A stretch of DNA of 18,811 nucleotides from Bacteroidales bacterium (GCA_016281295.1 JAEEII010000285.1:1-18811); one strand, 5' to 3'. Numbered from the stretch's first letter, positions 1 through 9,000 are shown. Notes: a model not told the origin generated them from the letters alone. Numbers and translations are program-made.

Positions 1-35
1 ACCTCAGAAAGTTGTTCCTTTGTAAGTGTAATCAT
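1..35 (-). CDS. 5' end of a probable gene running off the left edge
   Basis: An ATG at 35-33 on the minus strand opens a frame that stays open to the window edge and reads MITLTKEQLSE, a plausible soluble N-terminus. Only 11 codons are visible, so no family can be assigned. It lies 75 nt downstream of the stop of the VWA gene and on the same strand, so it could be the fifth gene of the leftward operon. Its start codon directly abuts the 3' arm of a long inverted repeat (36-98), which would bury any ribosome-binding site in a stem. No TAnnTTTG promoter was found between the two genes. The call is tentative because so little of the frame is visible. Confidence 0.4.
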   Translation of the reverse strand, partial: MITLTKEQLSE

Positions 36-98
36 AAGTCTGTCGTTTTAAAGATCCAATTTTTGTCGTGATTAATTGTTCTTTAAAATTACAGACTT
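36..98. repeat. Long imperfect inverted repeat (RNA hairpin) between genes
   Basis: Arms 36-53 and 81-98 are 18 nt each and complementary at 16 positions: AAGTCTGT (36-43) with ACAGACTT (91-98), and TTTTAAAG (46-53) with CTTTAAAA (81-88). A third pairing, CAATT (57-61) with AATTG (74-78), continues the stem toward a 12-nt loop at 62-73. Read on the plus strand it is followed by a T-rich run (95-107), as in an intrinsic terminator for transcripts entering from the left. Read on the minus strand, the operon direction, it ends immediately before the ATG at 35. It could therefore be a terminator, an attenuator or a translational lock. The pairing is directly visible; the role is inferred. Confidence 0.7.
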
Positions 99-110
99 TT
101 TTCTTTCTAC

Positions 111-1235
111 CTACTCAGACACATTTTTTGGTACACTATCACGGACCGGCAAATAACCAATATTCCAAATAATGACATTCCCGATTTCAGTGCGAAGCGA
201 TTTTATCTTGTCGGCGCTCAGAAGCAGGTCTTCTTGATAATCCCTCTTCACATCACCATCAGAAATGTGTATAACGGTAGGAGGATAAGAAAAACGATTT
301 TCTTCCTTAGATGTCCATTCTTTCAGGATATTATATACATAGTTAAAGGCTAAGTCGCATCTTCCTCTCGTATCATTATCTTTAGGGTCAACCCACTTGA
401 AGCGATCTCCAGGGGCTTTTACGTGCGACAAAAGTTCCATCGGACAATGAAAAGCATTTTCCGAAAGAGTTCCGTTCCAGGCAGGCGTTACTGTGTTTCC
501 ATATCCTATCACTGCAATGTCATATAGGTGGCTGACTGTCCCGTCATCGCTGATGCACTTTTCCAAGAAGCTTGATATCTGCATGTTAACTCCTTGGGCC
601 ACCAAATGTGAGATATAGTCGTAGTCGACGTTGTCTAAATCTGTACCTCGAGCCATCGAGCAGGACTGGTCGATAACGAATACAATCGCTGTTGGATGAA
701 CCTCAGAGATACGTGTCCATATATCTTTAGGGATATCACCTATATAGTTGACGTGAACTCCCTCATCTATATCTACACATAAGCGGGTAAGGCATGAAGG
801 GTCTTTCTCAATTCTAATCGCCAAGTCTCCCAGGTTCTTAATATATTCTCCCCCAGAATAAGGATCTCCTATCCAGAATGAGGTTTTCTTCGGTCGGATA
901 GCCTTAAGGGACACCGACAGAACACAAAGGTCGCTGAATCTCTTGCTGTCCTCCATGGAACGAATGATATCATCTGAAGGCTTAGTCGCAAACAGATGGA
1001 CGCAATTGTCTCGCCCCATATGACGCGCATCCAAACGGTGAGTGACTGCGTTCCCTCCTGGTCTGGGAACAGTAATTCCATCGTCCGAGAGTTTCTTCCA
1101 GGACGAAAGCCCACGTTCTTTCAGAATTGAACGCAAATTATCTTTGTCTGTAACATGGTACAGGCAAGAAACCCCAAGCGATTTCAGCTGCTCCAGATAA
1201 TCATCATTCCAACCTTCCGTCATACTATTTGTCAA
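111..1235 (-). CDS. DarT-like ADP-ribosyltransferase domain fused to a VWA domain
   Basis: This 374-residue protein has two parts. Residues 25-125 begin LYHVTDKDNLRSIL, which resembles the opening of the DarT/DUF4433 ADP-ribosyltransferase fold (LYHITxxxNLxSIL). An Arg-rich segment follows (RLDARHMGR) and then VHLFATKP, in the place of the DarT Y/F-N-P strand. I could not assign the catalytic glutamate. Residues 183-370 are a VWA domain with a full MIDAS start, DQSCS (D189-S193), and a later SDGD segment, so metal-dependent ligand binding is plausible. DarT enzymes ADP-ribosylate thymidine in single-stranded DNA; whether this one does is unknown. No macrodomain (DarG-type) antitoxin is visible. 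The start overlaps the stop of the upstream gene by 11 bp; an in-frame ATG at 1223 is an alternative start. It is the last complete gene of the leftward operon in this window. The VWA call is firm, the ART call moderate. Confidence 0.72.
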   Translation of the reverse strand: MTNSMTEGWNDDYLEQLKSLGVSCLYHVTDKDNLRSILKERGLSSWKKLSDDGITVPRPGGNAVTHRLDARHMGRDNCVHLFATKPSDDIIRSMEDSKRFSDLCVLSVSLKAIRPKKTSFWIGDPYSGGEYIKNLGDLAIRIEKDPSCLTRLCVDIDEGVHVNYIGDIPKDIWTRISEVHPTAIVFVIDQSCSMARGTDLDNVDYDYISHLVAQGVNMQISSFLEKCISDDGTVSHLYDIAVIGYGNTVTPAWNGTLSENAFHCPMELLSHVKAPGDRFKWVDPKDNDTRGRCDLAFNYVYNILKEWTSKEENRFSYPPTVIHISDGDVKRDYQEDLLLSADKIKSLRTEIGNVIIWNIGYLPVRDSVPKNVSE

Positions 1236-2409
1236 TGGTATATCTGTATTCTATATCTTCAAACAATTCGTTTTTTTGAAAAAGCGACACCCTAACTATA
1301 GAATTATGGACGGGCTCCGTTTCAACCTCATAGTAGGTAAAAGGTCTTGTGGTATCCTCATAAGTGAGAATCCGCCCATCGTCATTTTTGAATTTTGCTG
1401 TCCGGGGTTTCATGACACCAACAACTTCCAATCTCAATTCCGAGCCTTTTTTCGTATATGTCAAACTTATGTGCCTTTCAATGTAGCTGGGTGCAAAAGA
1501 GTATCCTCCTTCAATACGTTGCTGAACAGTCGCGACGAAGTGCAAAACTTGTTTGTCCTTTTTTTCTGTCGAAAGGGTCTTTTTTGGTGACGGGGCAGAA
1601 GGTTTCTTCATCTCTCGAAGACTATCGCAGAGCTTTCCGCTTCTGTCACAAGAGAGCATCCTGTTATTCTGGACTTTTTCCATGTACTCCCATTCGTCGA
1701 TCTTCTCCAATCCCCATTGCATCGCCGGAACAACCAGGTTTCCCGTGCAGACTAGATAACACAGTGTCCCTTTAGGAGTCGAAACGTTTCTCTCGGGATC
1801 CACATAGCCGACGACACCATTCACCGGGCATATCCCTTCGCTCTTCCAATACTCATAATGTGCTCCAACCTGCGTTTCTTCTCTAGTCTCATCATCCACC
1901 ATGGTGAAGAACTTCTCGGTATCTCCTCGTACCGCCCCGACATCTGCAAGACGGAAAAACGGGTCGTCAATAATGCGAGTTCCATCATCCTCCTGGGTGT
2001 TTCGCTCGACTCGAGGCGTCTCCCTTTCTTTCGGGGGTTCAAAAGCGGGAAGCCCTATTTCTTTATAAACATATGCCGCCACCATGACCATAATTGCATT
2101 GTCCCCTATGACATCAAGCATCATCGTCTTGAATGCGTATTTAGTCTCCATATCAAGAGCGGCAACGGTACTGATGCAGTCTTGTTGGTTATGAGCGGCA
2201 TAAATAGCGGCTTCAACGAGATACGTGTGACGGTAATCGTTGTCCCAATGACCATTCCATTCATTGTCGAAACACTCTCTGACAATGATATCCATTTCCG
2301 GATCATTGCTTTTAAAGTGCCCGCCTTTCCCTTGGGCTTCAATTAAACACGCCAAGCCAACTATAGCTTTTTTTTGATCTTCCGGAAGAGCTTTCAATTC
2401 ATTACTCAT
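1225..2409 (-). CDS. Unknown protein with possible TerB-like N-terminal domain
   Basis: This is a 394-residue soluble protein with no signal peptide or membrane segment. Residues 12-125 are mostly helical, with a pattern like TerB domains: LACLIEAQGKGGH followed by an acidic DPEMDIIV stretch, and an ending of VAAYVYKEIGLP. I regard this as a weak match. Residues 150-265 (around GVVGYVDPERNVSTPKGT and LCYLVCTGN) and the lysine-rich linker near 268-287 are unassigned. Residues 290-394 look beta-rich. The gene starts 2 nt after the stop of the receiver/HEPN gene and overlaps the VWA gene by 11 bp, so the products are probably made in fixed ratio. TerB and VWA (TerY-type) proteins co-occur in tellurite/stress gene clusters, which would fit the neighbour, but the function is not known. 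Confidence 0.75.
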   Translation of the reverse strand: MSNELKALPEDQKKAIVGLACLIEAQGKGGHFKSNDPEMDIIVRECFDNEWNGHWDNDYRHTYLVEAAIYAAHNQQDCISTVAALDMETKYAFKTMMLDVIGDNAIMVMVAAYVYKEIGLPAFEPPKERETPRVERNTQEDDGTRIIDDPFFRLADVGAVRGDTEKFFTMVDDETREETQVGAHYEYWKSEGICPVNGVVGYVDPERNVSTPKGTLCYLVCTGNLVVPAMQWGLEKIDEWEYMEKVQNNRMLSCDRSGKLCDSLREMKKPSAPSPKKTLSTEKKDKQVLHFVATVQQRIEGGYSFAPSYIERHISLTYTKKGSELRLEVVGVMKPRTAKFKNDDGRILTYEDTTRPFTYYEVETEPVHNSIVRVSLFQKNELFEDIEYRYTIDK

Positions 2410-2411
2410 AA

Positions 2412-4739
2412 CTAAATGTGTGGCAGGATTTCTTTAAGGCATGAAAACAAAATACGAATACCAACTTGAGATGCGGTAATATCTCTATGTAGTACCGGTC
2501 TCTTATTGGAATCAGTAAATAGCAGATTTTTAGATGATGCCTCCCTAAACAATGGCTTGAGCATAGGCGAGCCGAAGACATAGGTCTCGTCTCTGAAATA
2601 TGGATTCTGCAGGAAAGCCCCTTCTCTAATAGGATCTATCGTCTCAAATAGCTTTGCATTATCTGGATGGATAAGTGAATTTCGGATCGCAATCAGCTGA
2701 TCCATTAAAAACAAGAGACCTCGGTCATTGAGTCCCCACGTCTGTAAATATAGGGCCGCCAATTTATCTTTTTGTGGGAATGTACCGTTTTTGGGAACTT
2801 TGTGGAAAGCAAATTGCTTGAATGACCAAAGAATGTCTTTACCTGTGGGTGGAACAAGTTCTTTAGCATAATTGCCATCGGGGAGCTGAAGAAGTTTCGT
2901 GTCGTGACCAGTTGTGTCGATTTGCCAATCCGTAAGTTTTGATGTAATGATTTCTAATGCTTGATATAATGCTAGAAAAGCATATCTGAAATCATCCGGC
3001 TTTTCGGCTTGAGCAGCCATCCCGTAAGCAATCTCAAGCTGAGTTTTAACCTCTCCCGCAAGTATGCTGGCAGCCCCGTCAAAGCCATGGACAAAAGACC
3101 AATAATCACGTAAGTATCCTTGATTGAAACATTTCTCCATGTCAGAAATCAGCGAGCGCAAATTTGCAGCTGATAATTCGTCAGAAAATTCATATTCAGG
3201 AGACTCCTTGACAAAGTACCCGTCTGCCCCAAATGAACTATTCATTATAGCCTTAAGGTTCCATGCTTTATTTGATGCGGTGAGCATTACTACTTGCGTT
3301 CCTCTATTTAATTGCTTGATCCGTTGAAGCACTTTGTATCCTGACATCTGCTGGGGATCAACGATACAATCCTCCCTGATACCGCCAAGACGGAGATCAA
3401 GCAAAATTAGGTCGTAGTTCCTTTCCTCAATTTTGCTTCGAGCATTCGTCGAGAAACTGTCGTAATCCATCACTGTTTCAGATATGACATCATCGGCAGG
3501 ATTGAAACGGGCGCTAGGCAAAATATTTGACAATACTTTAGACCACCCTTTTTCTGCTTCATCATCTATAAGAAGAACACGTTTCCCCGTCGCCCCTTTT
3601 ACCTGGAACGAGGGTTTACCCATTGCAAGCGGGGATTCTCCGGCTATGATTTTGTGTGTTATATATTTAAAATACAGCCTTTTGTGTATGTCCTGAAAAT
3701 CCTTGAAAGCATCTTTTCTGGCATTATCGCCGTTTATTATCATATACAAACGGCTTGCCCCCCATTGATTAGCAAGTGAATGATTGCTTCCCTTGGGAAC
3801 AGGGATATTGATTCTGTCCAGGAAATCTGAACGTTCGGATTCTTCGTCAAGCGACTTAAAGGAACCCAATTTCCCTTCTATTTCAGAACGTCGACATAGA
3901 TATGTGCCTTCAGTCATAAATATCTGCGCCCCCGTACCTTTCTTCACCAATTTCTCTAGCGAAAAATCCGATATAAATACAATGGGCGCATACTTGCTAT
4001 TGCCGGGAATTGTTTCAGTAAGACGGATATGCATTGCGAGGAGCATTAAAAGCCTCGGGTCGAAATCCGTGTCCAGGATGAACATCTTAGCTTCGCGACA
4101 AATTGAAGCCATCAGAAAGTCATGAATGCTTATATCCATCAGACGGGAATCATCAGTATTGAAAGATGTTGCATTAATCCTGATATAACTGCCGCCTAAT
4201 TTCCCTGCAATAGCACTCATTCCTTCCCTACCGATGCAATATATGCAAGGCCCGTCGGTTGTTTCTTCCTTTTCCGAAGTAAAATCTAGACTGATTCTTG
4301 AGAAGAACTCACTGAAGACATTGTTACCCGGTATTGGCATGCTTCTTTTTTCTGGGACCGGCTTCTCCCCGGCCAGAATCTTCAGATTAACAACGCCGCT
4401 TTTACGATACTCCTTAAGGAATCGTGGAAGTCGGGAGTATATGACTGATTTCTTTATAGAGATGATATAATTATCCCCATTGAACTTTGCCTCTTCACTA
4501 TCTCCGTCACTGAATAATACAACAGGCGCGACTTCTCCACAATCAAGAACGTCAAGCACTCTGCGCTTGATGGTAGAGTCTCCGTATGATGAGTGCATAA
4601 GAACACATGACGCCCCGGATAAAGACGGTACGTCATCAATAGGTATAGAGTCTAATCGCCTAAAAATGGAGGCATAGTCCGACAATCGCAAATACCCTTC
4701 TAACATCTGTATAGGGGTATCGTCAATGAGGTATATCAT
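2412..4739 (-). CDS. Tandem receiver protein with C-terminal HEPN-like motif
   Basis: This is a 775-residue protein. Residues 1-115 look like a receiver fold with an acidic pair (D6, D7), but the expected phospho-acceptor position is occupied by H49 (in CVLMHSS), so it is probably a pseudo-receiver. Residues 165-340 are unassigned. Residues 387-525 are a canonical response-regulator receiver: D392 and D393, acceptor D448 in LLDLRLGG, T487 in MLTAS and K511 in YFVKES. The C-terminal 555-775 region is helical and carries RNSLIHPDN at 686-694, matching the Rx4H/RNxxxH motif of HEPN ribonucleases. No DNA-binding output domain is seen. The start shares an ATGA overlap with the kinase-like gene, an obvious signalling partner. 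I infer a phosphorylation-gated RNase or a signalling scaffold. The receiver call is strong; the HEPN call rests on one motif plus helical context. Confidence 0.85.
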   Translation of the reverse strand: MIYLIDDTPIQMLEGYLRLSDYASIFRRLDSIPIDDVPSLSGASCVLMHSSYGDSTIKRRVLDVLDCGEVAPVVLFSDGDSEEAKFNGDNYIISIKKSVIYSRLPRFLKEYRKSGVVNLKILAGEKPVPEKRSMPIPGNNVFSEFFSRISLDFTSEKEETTDGPCIYCIGREGMSAIAGKLGGSYIRINATSFNTDDSRLMDISIHDFLMASICREAKMFILDTDFDPRLLMLLAMHIRLTETIPGNSKYAPIVFISDFSLEKLVKKGTGAQIFMTEGTYLCRRSEIEGKLGSFKSLDEESERSDFLDRINIPVPKGSNHSLANQWGASRLYMIINGDNARKDAFKDFQDIHKRLYFKYITHKIIAGESPLAMGKPSFQVKGATGKRVLLIDDEAEKGWSKVLSNILPSARFNPADDVISETVMDYDSFSTNARSKIEERNYDLILLDLRLGGIREDCIVDPQQMSGYKVLQRIKQLNRGTQVVMLTASNKAWNLKAIMNSSFGADGYFVKESPEYEFSDELSAANLRSLISDMEKCFNQGYLRDYWSFVHGFDGAASILAGEVKTQLEIAYGMAAQAEKPDDFRYAFLALYQALEIITSKLTDWQIDTTGHDTKLLQLPDGNYAKELVPPTGKDILWSFKQFAFHKVPKNGTFPQKDKLAALYLQTWGLNDRGLLFLMDQLIAIRNSLIHPDNAKLFETIDPIREGAFLQNPYFRDETYVFGSPMLKPLFREASSKNLLFTDSNKRPVLHRDITASQVGIRILFSCLKEILPHI

Positions 4740-5584
4740 GGCTTATGGTATATGCGTAACGTGTGCGAAAAACCTTCTGCAATGCTAGCGGGAGAAATCT
4801 CGGGCTGAGACTTGTCCCCTAGAATCCTCCATCTTTGAGGGTCTTCAGAATCTGTCCAGCGGGATACCACCTCCCAATCACACAAACCTTGCAGCCGCTT
4901 TCTAATGGTTCCGAAAGTGCCGCTATCCCCTTCTGACAAACGCGTCATGTCGCGGGATAAAGTATGTGACGGGAACGAACCCACCTGAGTAATGGAAAGA
5001 GAGGATAGCAATAGACCGTCTTCGATTTCCTCTTCAAAAAAAGATACGTTAACAATTGGGCAATCTTTATATTCTTGCATTCCCTTAAGAATAAGCCGAA
5101 GCGCTTCCCTTATGGGACCGGTTTCTATATACATATCGGCGCCTTTGAGTCTCCCTGAGATTTTCAGGCTCAAATCTGGATACTCTCGGGTGAGCTCTTC
5201 ACGGAAGAAAAGATCCAGACGGCCGCTTCTAAAGCGGATTGAGTTTCGGAAGTCTTCTACTTCTGCCGCGAACAAGTGATTATTAAGGGGGTGTCGTCCA
5301 GACTCTTCATAGTATGAAACACTTTCTTCAGATGAGACGAAGAAGGTATGTGTGGAGCCTTTATAGTCCACCCACTCTGGACCGAATACAAACCCCCTAA
5401 CGAGTTCATATAATCCGCCGTTTATATTCATTTTTGCGCAGCATGAAAGGATAAGCTGCTGGCACTTATATATGTAGTCGATAAAATCTAATCCCACACT
5501 GAAATCATGGGTTAGGTATTTCAGCCCGTTCTGTTCCTGGCTGAAAAGATGGAGGAATTCTGCGTTATCCCTGTGAGTAATCAT
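4736..5584 (-). CDS. Degenerate histidine-kinase-like protein, first gene of the leftward operon
   Basis: This protein has 282 residues from the ATG at 5584. The segment LKYLTHDFSVGLDFIDYI has the look of a kinase H-box, with H26-D27 as the possible phospho-site. Further on, an ALRLILKGMQEY segment sits where the N-box should be but lacks the conserved asparagine. SGTFGTIRKRLQGLCDWEV resembles the G2 box and following helix of HATPase domains. No clear DxGxG is present. The protein therefore looks like a decayed or highly divergent kinase that may act as a phosphotransferase or binding partner. The next gene contains an intact receiver and overlaps it by 4 bp (ATGA), which supports a pair. 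The frame is open further upstream (TTG at 5677, ATG at 5659), but a promoter at 5605-5635 lies downstream of those codons, so 5584 is preferred. No membrane segment is seen; sensing would be cytoplasmic. Confidence 0.65.
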   Translation of the reverse strand: MITHRDNAEFLHLFSQEQNGLKYLTHDFSVGLDFIDYIYKCQQLILSCCAKMNINGGLYELVRGFVFGPEWVDYKGSTHTFFVSSEESVSYYEESGRHPLNNHLFAAEVEDFRNSIRFRSGRLDLFFREELTREYPDLSLKISGRLKGADMYIETGPIREALRLILKGMQEYKDCPIVNVSFFEEEIEDGLLLSSLSITQVGSFPSHTLSRDMTRLSEGDSGTFGTIRKRLQGLCDWEVVSRWTDSEDPQRWRILGDKSQPEISPASIAEGFSHTLRIYHKP

Positions 5585-5604
5585 TCGCAATACTCTTAAA
5601 AATA

Positions 5605-5635
5605 CAAAGTTAATATTTATTCTAGAGCGTAGCAA
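5605..5635 (-). promoter_or_regulatory. Bacteroidota-type promoter of the leftward operon
   Basis: On the minus strand TAACTTTG (5612-5605) matches the TAnnTTTG -7 element exactly, and TTG (5635-5633) lies 20 bp upstream in the -33 position. Transcription would begin about 5597, some 13 nt before the ATG at 5584. This gives a very short leader and settles the start of the kinase-like gene. Confidence 0.65.
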
Positions 5636-5720
5636 GCATACATCGTGGCAAATACTCATACACTGAATAATACGCAAAAATAAAGTATCGCTGCGAAGTG
5701 GATGTTCTTCAAATAATACC

Positions 5721-5744
5721 GCCGTCTCTAAATCGTCAGACGGC
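5721..5744. repeat. 7-bp perfect inverted repeat in the divergent intergenic region
   Basis: GCCGTCT (5721-5727) and AGACGGC (5738-5744) are perfect complements around a 10-nt centre. Neither side is followed by a T-run, so a terminator is unlikely. It lies upstream of both divergent promoters, about 86 bp from the leftward -33 element and 128 bp from the rightward -7 element, so an operator for a dimeric regulator is one possibility. A chance occurrence cannot be excluded. Confidence 0.4.
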
Positions 5745-5871
5745 AGTGTAAAGTAGGATATTGCTAGTTATTTAGCGAAACCATTATTCGCCATCATCTG
5801 CTTGAGACAAAAAGGGTGATAGAATTGGTGCTTTCCTTATTGCCTATACCCCGAGTGCCAGCAACTTTTGC

Positions 5872-5879
5872 TATATTTG
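5872..5879 (+). promoter_or_regulatory. Candidate -7 element for the rightward operon
   Basis: TATATTTG fits the TAnnTTTG consensus. No TTG is found at the usual 19-21 bp upstream; the nearest, at 5840-5842, is 29 bp away, so the match is partial. Use of this promoter would give a leader of about 125 nt that contains the nested inverted repeats at 5952-5996. Confidence 0.4.
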
Positions 5880-5951
5880 CAAACACGGTATTTTGTAAAC
5901 GAAAAACTTAAAGCGAAATTCCAGTTCGTCGAAAAGTTAGACCTTTGCTGC

Positions 5952-5996
5952 CGTTAAGGTTGCGCTCCGCGGTTGGACGCAATTAATGGTTTAACG
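5952..5996 (+). promoter_or_regulatory. Nested inverted repeats in the leader of the helicase gene
   Basis: CGTTAA (5952-5957) pairs with TTAACG (5991-5996), and inside it TTGCG (5960-5964) pairs with CGCAA (5978-5982). The structure ends 16 nt before the ATG at 6013 and could affect translation of the helicase. Otherwise I see no gene or known RNA family in the stretch between the two divergent start codons (5585-6012). Confidence 0.35.
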
Positions 5997-6012
5997 CTAA
6001 ACACAATTGATA

Positions 6013-9000
6013 ATGTACGAAGACATCTTCAACGTGAATGACCCGAATGAGCATCCTCATAAGCTCGTAATCAGGTACAACGACAGAGCACAAACAAAAT
6101 TTGACAACGCAAACAAGGTAAGATTTGAAGATATCATCAGGACTCTTTCCAACGGAAACTGGCCTTGCTTCCTCTCGAAGCGAGCTGAGGATGAATTCCT
6201 GGTCAGCATTCCACTGACCAATCCCAGTGGGCAGGCAGATCTAGTTCTTTCGTACAATCAGATTAAGTTTTCTTACGAGCTTCAGGTCGCTCATGCAAAG
6301 AAAACAAAATTCAGGAGTAGCATTTCACTGCCTGATCCAGCATACAGCCTTCCTATAACGGCTCAATTCATTTTCCTCACTCCTGCCGAATCATTTACCG
6401 ACTTCCAAGCTATAAGCCAGATGGTAGATCTTAATCAAAAGGTCGCCGCATTGGAAGTTCCTCCGGGAATGTCTATAGAGATTCAACAGGAGATTTGGAC
6501 CGAGTTTGTTGAAGCGCAATCCCAGATTATCGATTCGCTGAACGAACCTTTCCACTTGGATGGAGTGCCTCATCTTTCCGAGGAAATGCGGGAAAATGGC
6601 GAGGGTGTTTATCGATACAGACTTGACATGCGTCTTCCGGCGAAAGACACAAATGAGTACTATCCGCTTCGTGAAGCGTTGAAGGAAGAGCTTCAGATAG
6701 AAACAGATATAGACAATGATGGGAACTCTCTGATGCGGCTTGACGATATCTATCGTGGCATTGACTCGATCATCAGCAAGAAGTTTCCGGACAGGTATGA
6801 ACGTGATGCCACTATTGGGTGTGTTGTGTCGGTCCTGCCCATTCCTCCTGCCGTGAGGTTGTCTGAAAAATTAGGCCCGGTAGCTCAATTATCCCAGAGG
6901 GGTGTCTTTGTTTCTGCCAGCGATCTGAAAGTGCCTTTCTTGACTCTTTCCGAACAAATGGCCACAGAGGGATACTCCCCGATAACGATGAGTGTTCTGT
7001 TCCGCATTACGAATGTTCAAAACTTATGGAAGTCGCCTCATGTTGAAAAATATGGGATCACTTTCTCAGAGGATCGGTCGTTCAAAAGAATAGGGCTAGA
7101 GTATCGGCAAAAGGAGATATGTCTCCCTGAGCCGTCTAGCGCCTCTATTTTTCTCATAGAGATGGGTATGGGCGAGAACATGGAAAACAGATATGCGTTC
7201 CTGGAGAGCACTTTAAAATATATCTACGGGGAAGAGAATATTGAGAAATCGGTGTTTTATAAATTCCGCCCCGTAGAAGACACATTGACCAATGGTTTTT
7301 CAAAAGAAGAATGGGATGATATCTGGAGGGATGTCTATGCTTTGGACTACAAGTATAATGCATCACCTTCGGAGAAAGGAATGTTCATCTCTTTTGACTT
7401 CGAGACAAAGGAACAATTGGAACAAGCAATAAGTGGTCTGGAGAGCATCGCGAAATTCCAAATATTCAAATCGCCACGCGATGATGATTTTCAGTTTAAG
7501 GTAACAACACATCTTACTGCCAAGAAGACAGAGAAGGAAATATTCCTAGAGAAGCTGAAAAAACTCAATGGTGTTGATTTCGTGTACGATTTCCCCTATG
7601 AGGAAGATGGTCGCATGAAGAAAAAAAGCATCTATGTCGGCCGGCTGAATGGGTACGAGTCAACATCAGACCACTTGGTTCTATACCTCCCCTACACACT
7701 TAAAGAAGAAAAGAAACAAACCGACTTCTTCCTCAAGTTTTGGAAAGCAAACGGAAGCAAGATTGATTCCGTTCATGCATATTTGATTGGCGATCGCGCA
7801 AAGCTCGACTGGCTTCAAGATGCCATTTCTAAACTAGGAACTGGAGCTGCTATCAAGGGCCCCAACAATGTTCCTGTTAACGATAAGATTCGCGAGTTCA
7901 TTTTTGACACGTCAAAGGCGGAACCAGTTTTCCGCTATGAGAACACCAACATCGAAGAGACTCCCGAGTTCAAGGATTTTGACAAGACCGCAGTGCTCAA
8001 ACTCAACGACTCTCAGAAGAAAGCCGTATTGAAAGGTATAGAAGCTCGAGACCTTTGTATGCTTCAGGGGCCTCCCGGAACTGGTAAAACCACAGTAATT
8101 GCAGAGTTGATCTGGCAGCATATTCGTAGAGACCAAAACACTCGGCTTCTTCTTACGTCAGAGACGAACCTGGCTGTGGACAACGCTTTGGAGAAGCTTA
8201 TGAACGAGAAAGCAGTCAACCCCGATATGGCAAGATTTCTTTCTCTTATTAAACCGCTTCGATTCGGAAAACCACAGAAGTTCGAGGAAGAGGGTAAGCG
8301 CTATTCTATTGAACGGATTGAGAAATGGATTGACGACACTGCTGATATCGAGGATGACTATGAGTCTGAGGTACTGAGCGAGGAGACAGCTGTTCCAGAC
8401 GAAGATGAGGTAGTTGTTGTTGATGTTAACGACAACATTGTACAACATTGGATGCGTCGTATTGCCAATCGATCAAAAGCTGGAGACTCTCGATATGCGG
8501 AGGTTCTGAAAGATTGGACGATTGGGCTTGTTATGCCGGACAAGGATACGAAGATTATGTTCCGTAATCTTTATTACGAGCACGTAAATGTTGTCGGTAG
8601 CACCTGTTCTTCTACCGGGAGCCCAGGATTCCTTTTGGAATATCTTCGCACTTTTAAGGGTTTGCAATCCGAGGTTTTTCGCGCAGTCAAATCCGCCCTC
8701 TACCATTGGAAGAATGGGTCACTCAATGATAGGGCCACTATTCATCTGGCCGAAGTATTCGGCTGTGACGACAGTCTCTCTTTGCCTGATATGCAGCAGG
8801 CGATAAAGGATGCCTGCACTATTAACTTCGACACCGTTATCATGGATGAGGCATCAAAGGCCACTCCTCCAGAACTGTTAATGCCTCTCTGTTTTGGACG
8901 CAAATCCATAGTGATCGGAGACCATCGGCAGTTGCCCCCGATGCTTAACGAGAAGAGCTTTAAGGAAGCCCTTATGGACCTCAACTCAAAGAAAGCCGAG

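Noticed and set aside
111..1235. A complete DarT-DarG toxin-antitoxin pair
   Set aside because: No macrodomain protein is visible in the window, so only a DarT-like domain is claimed.
1858..2346. 162-codon open frame on the plus strand
   Set aside because: It is antisense to the TerB-like gene and has no recognisable domain or start signals.
5585..5677. Upstream extension of the kinase-like gene to TTG 5677 or ATG 5659
   Set aside because: A well-formed promoter (5605-5635) lies inside the extension, and its start site would be near 5597.
6007..6012. TTG start for the helicase at 6007
   Set aside because: An ATG lies two codons later at 6013 and is the more likely start.
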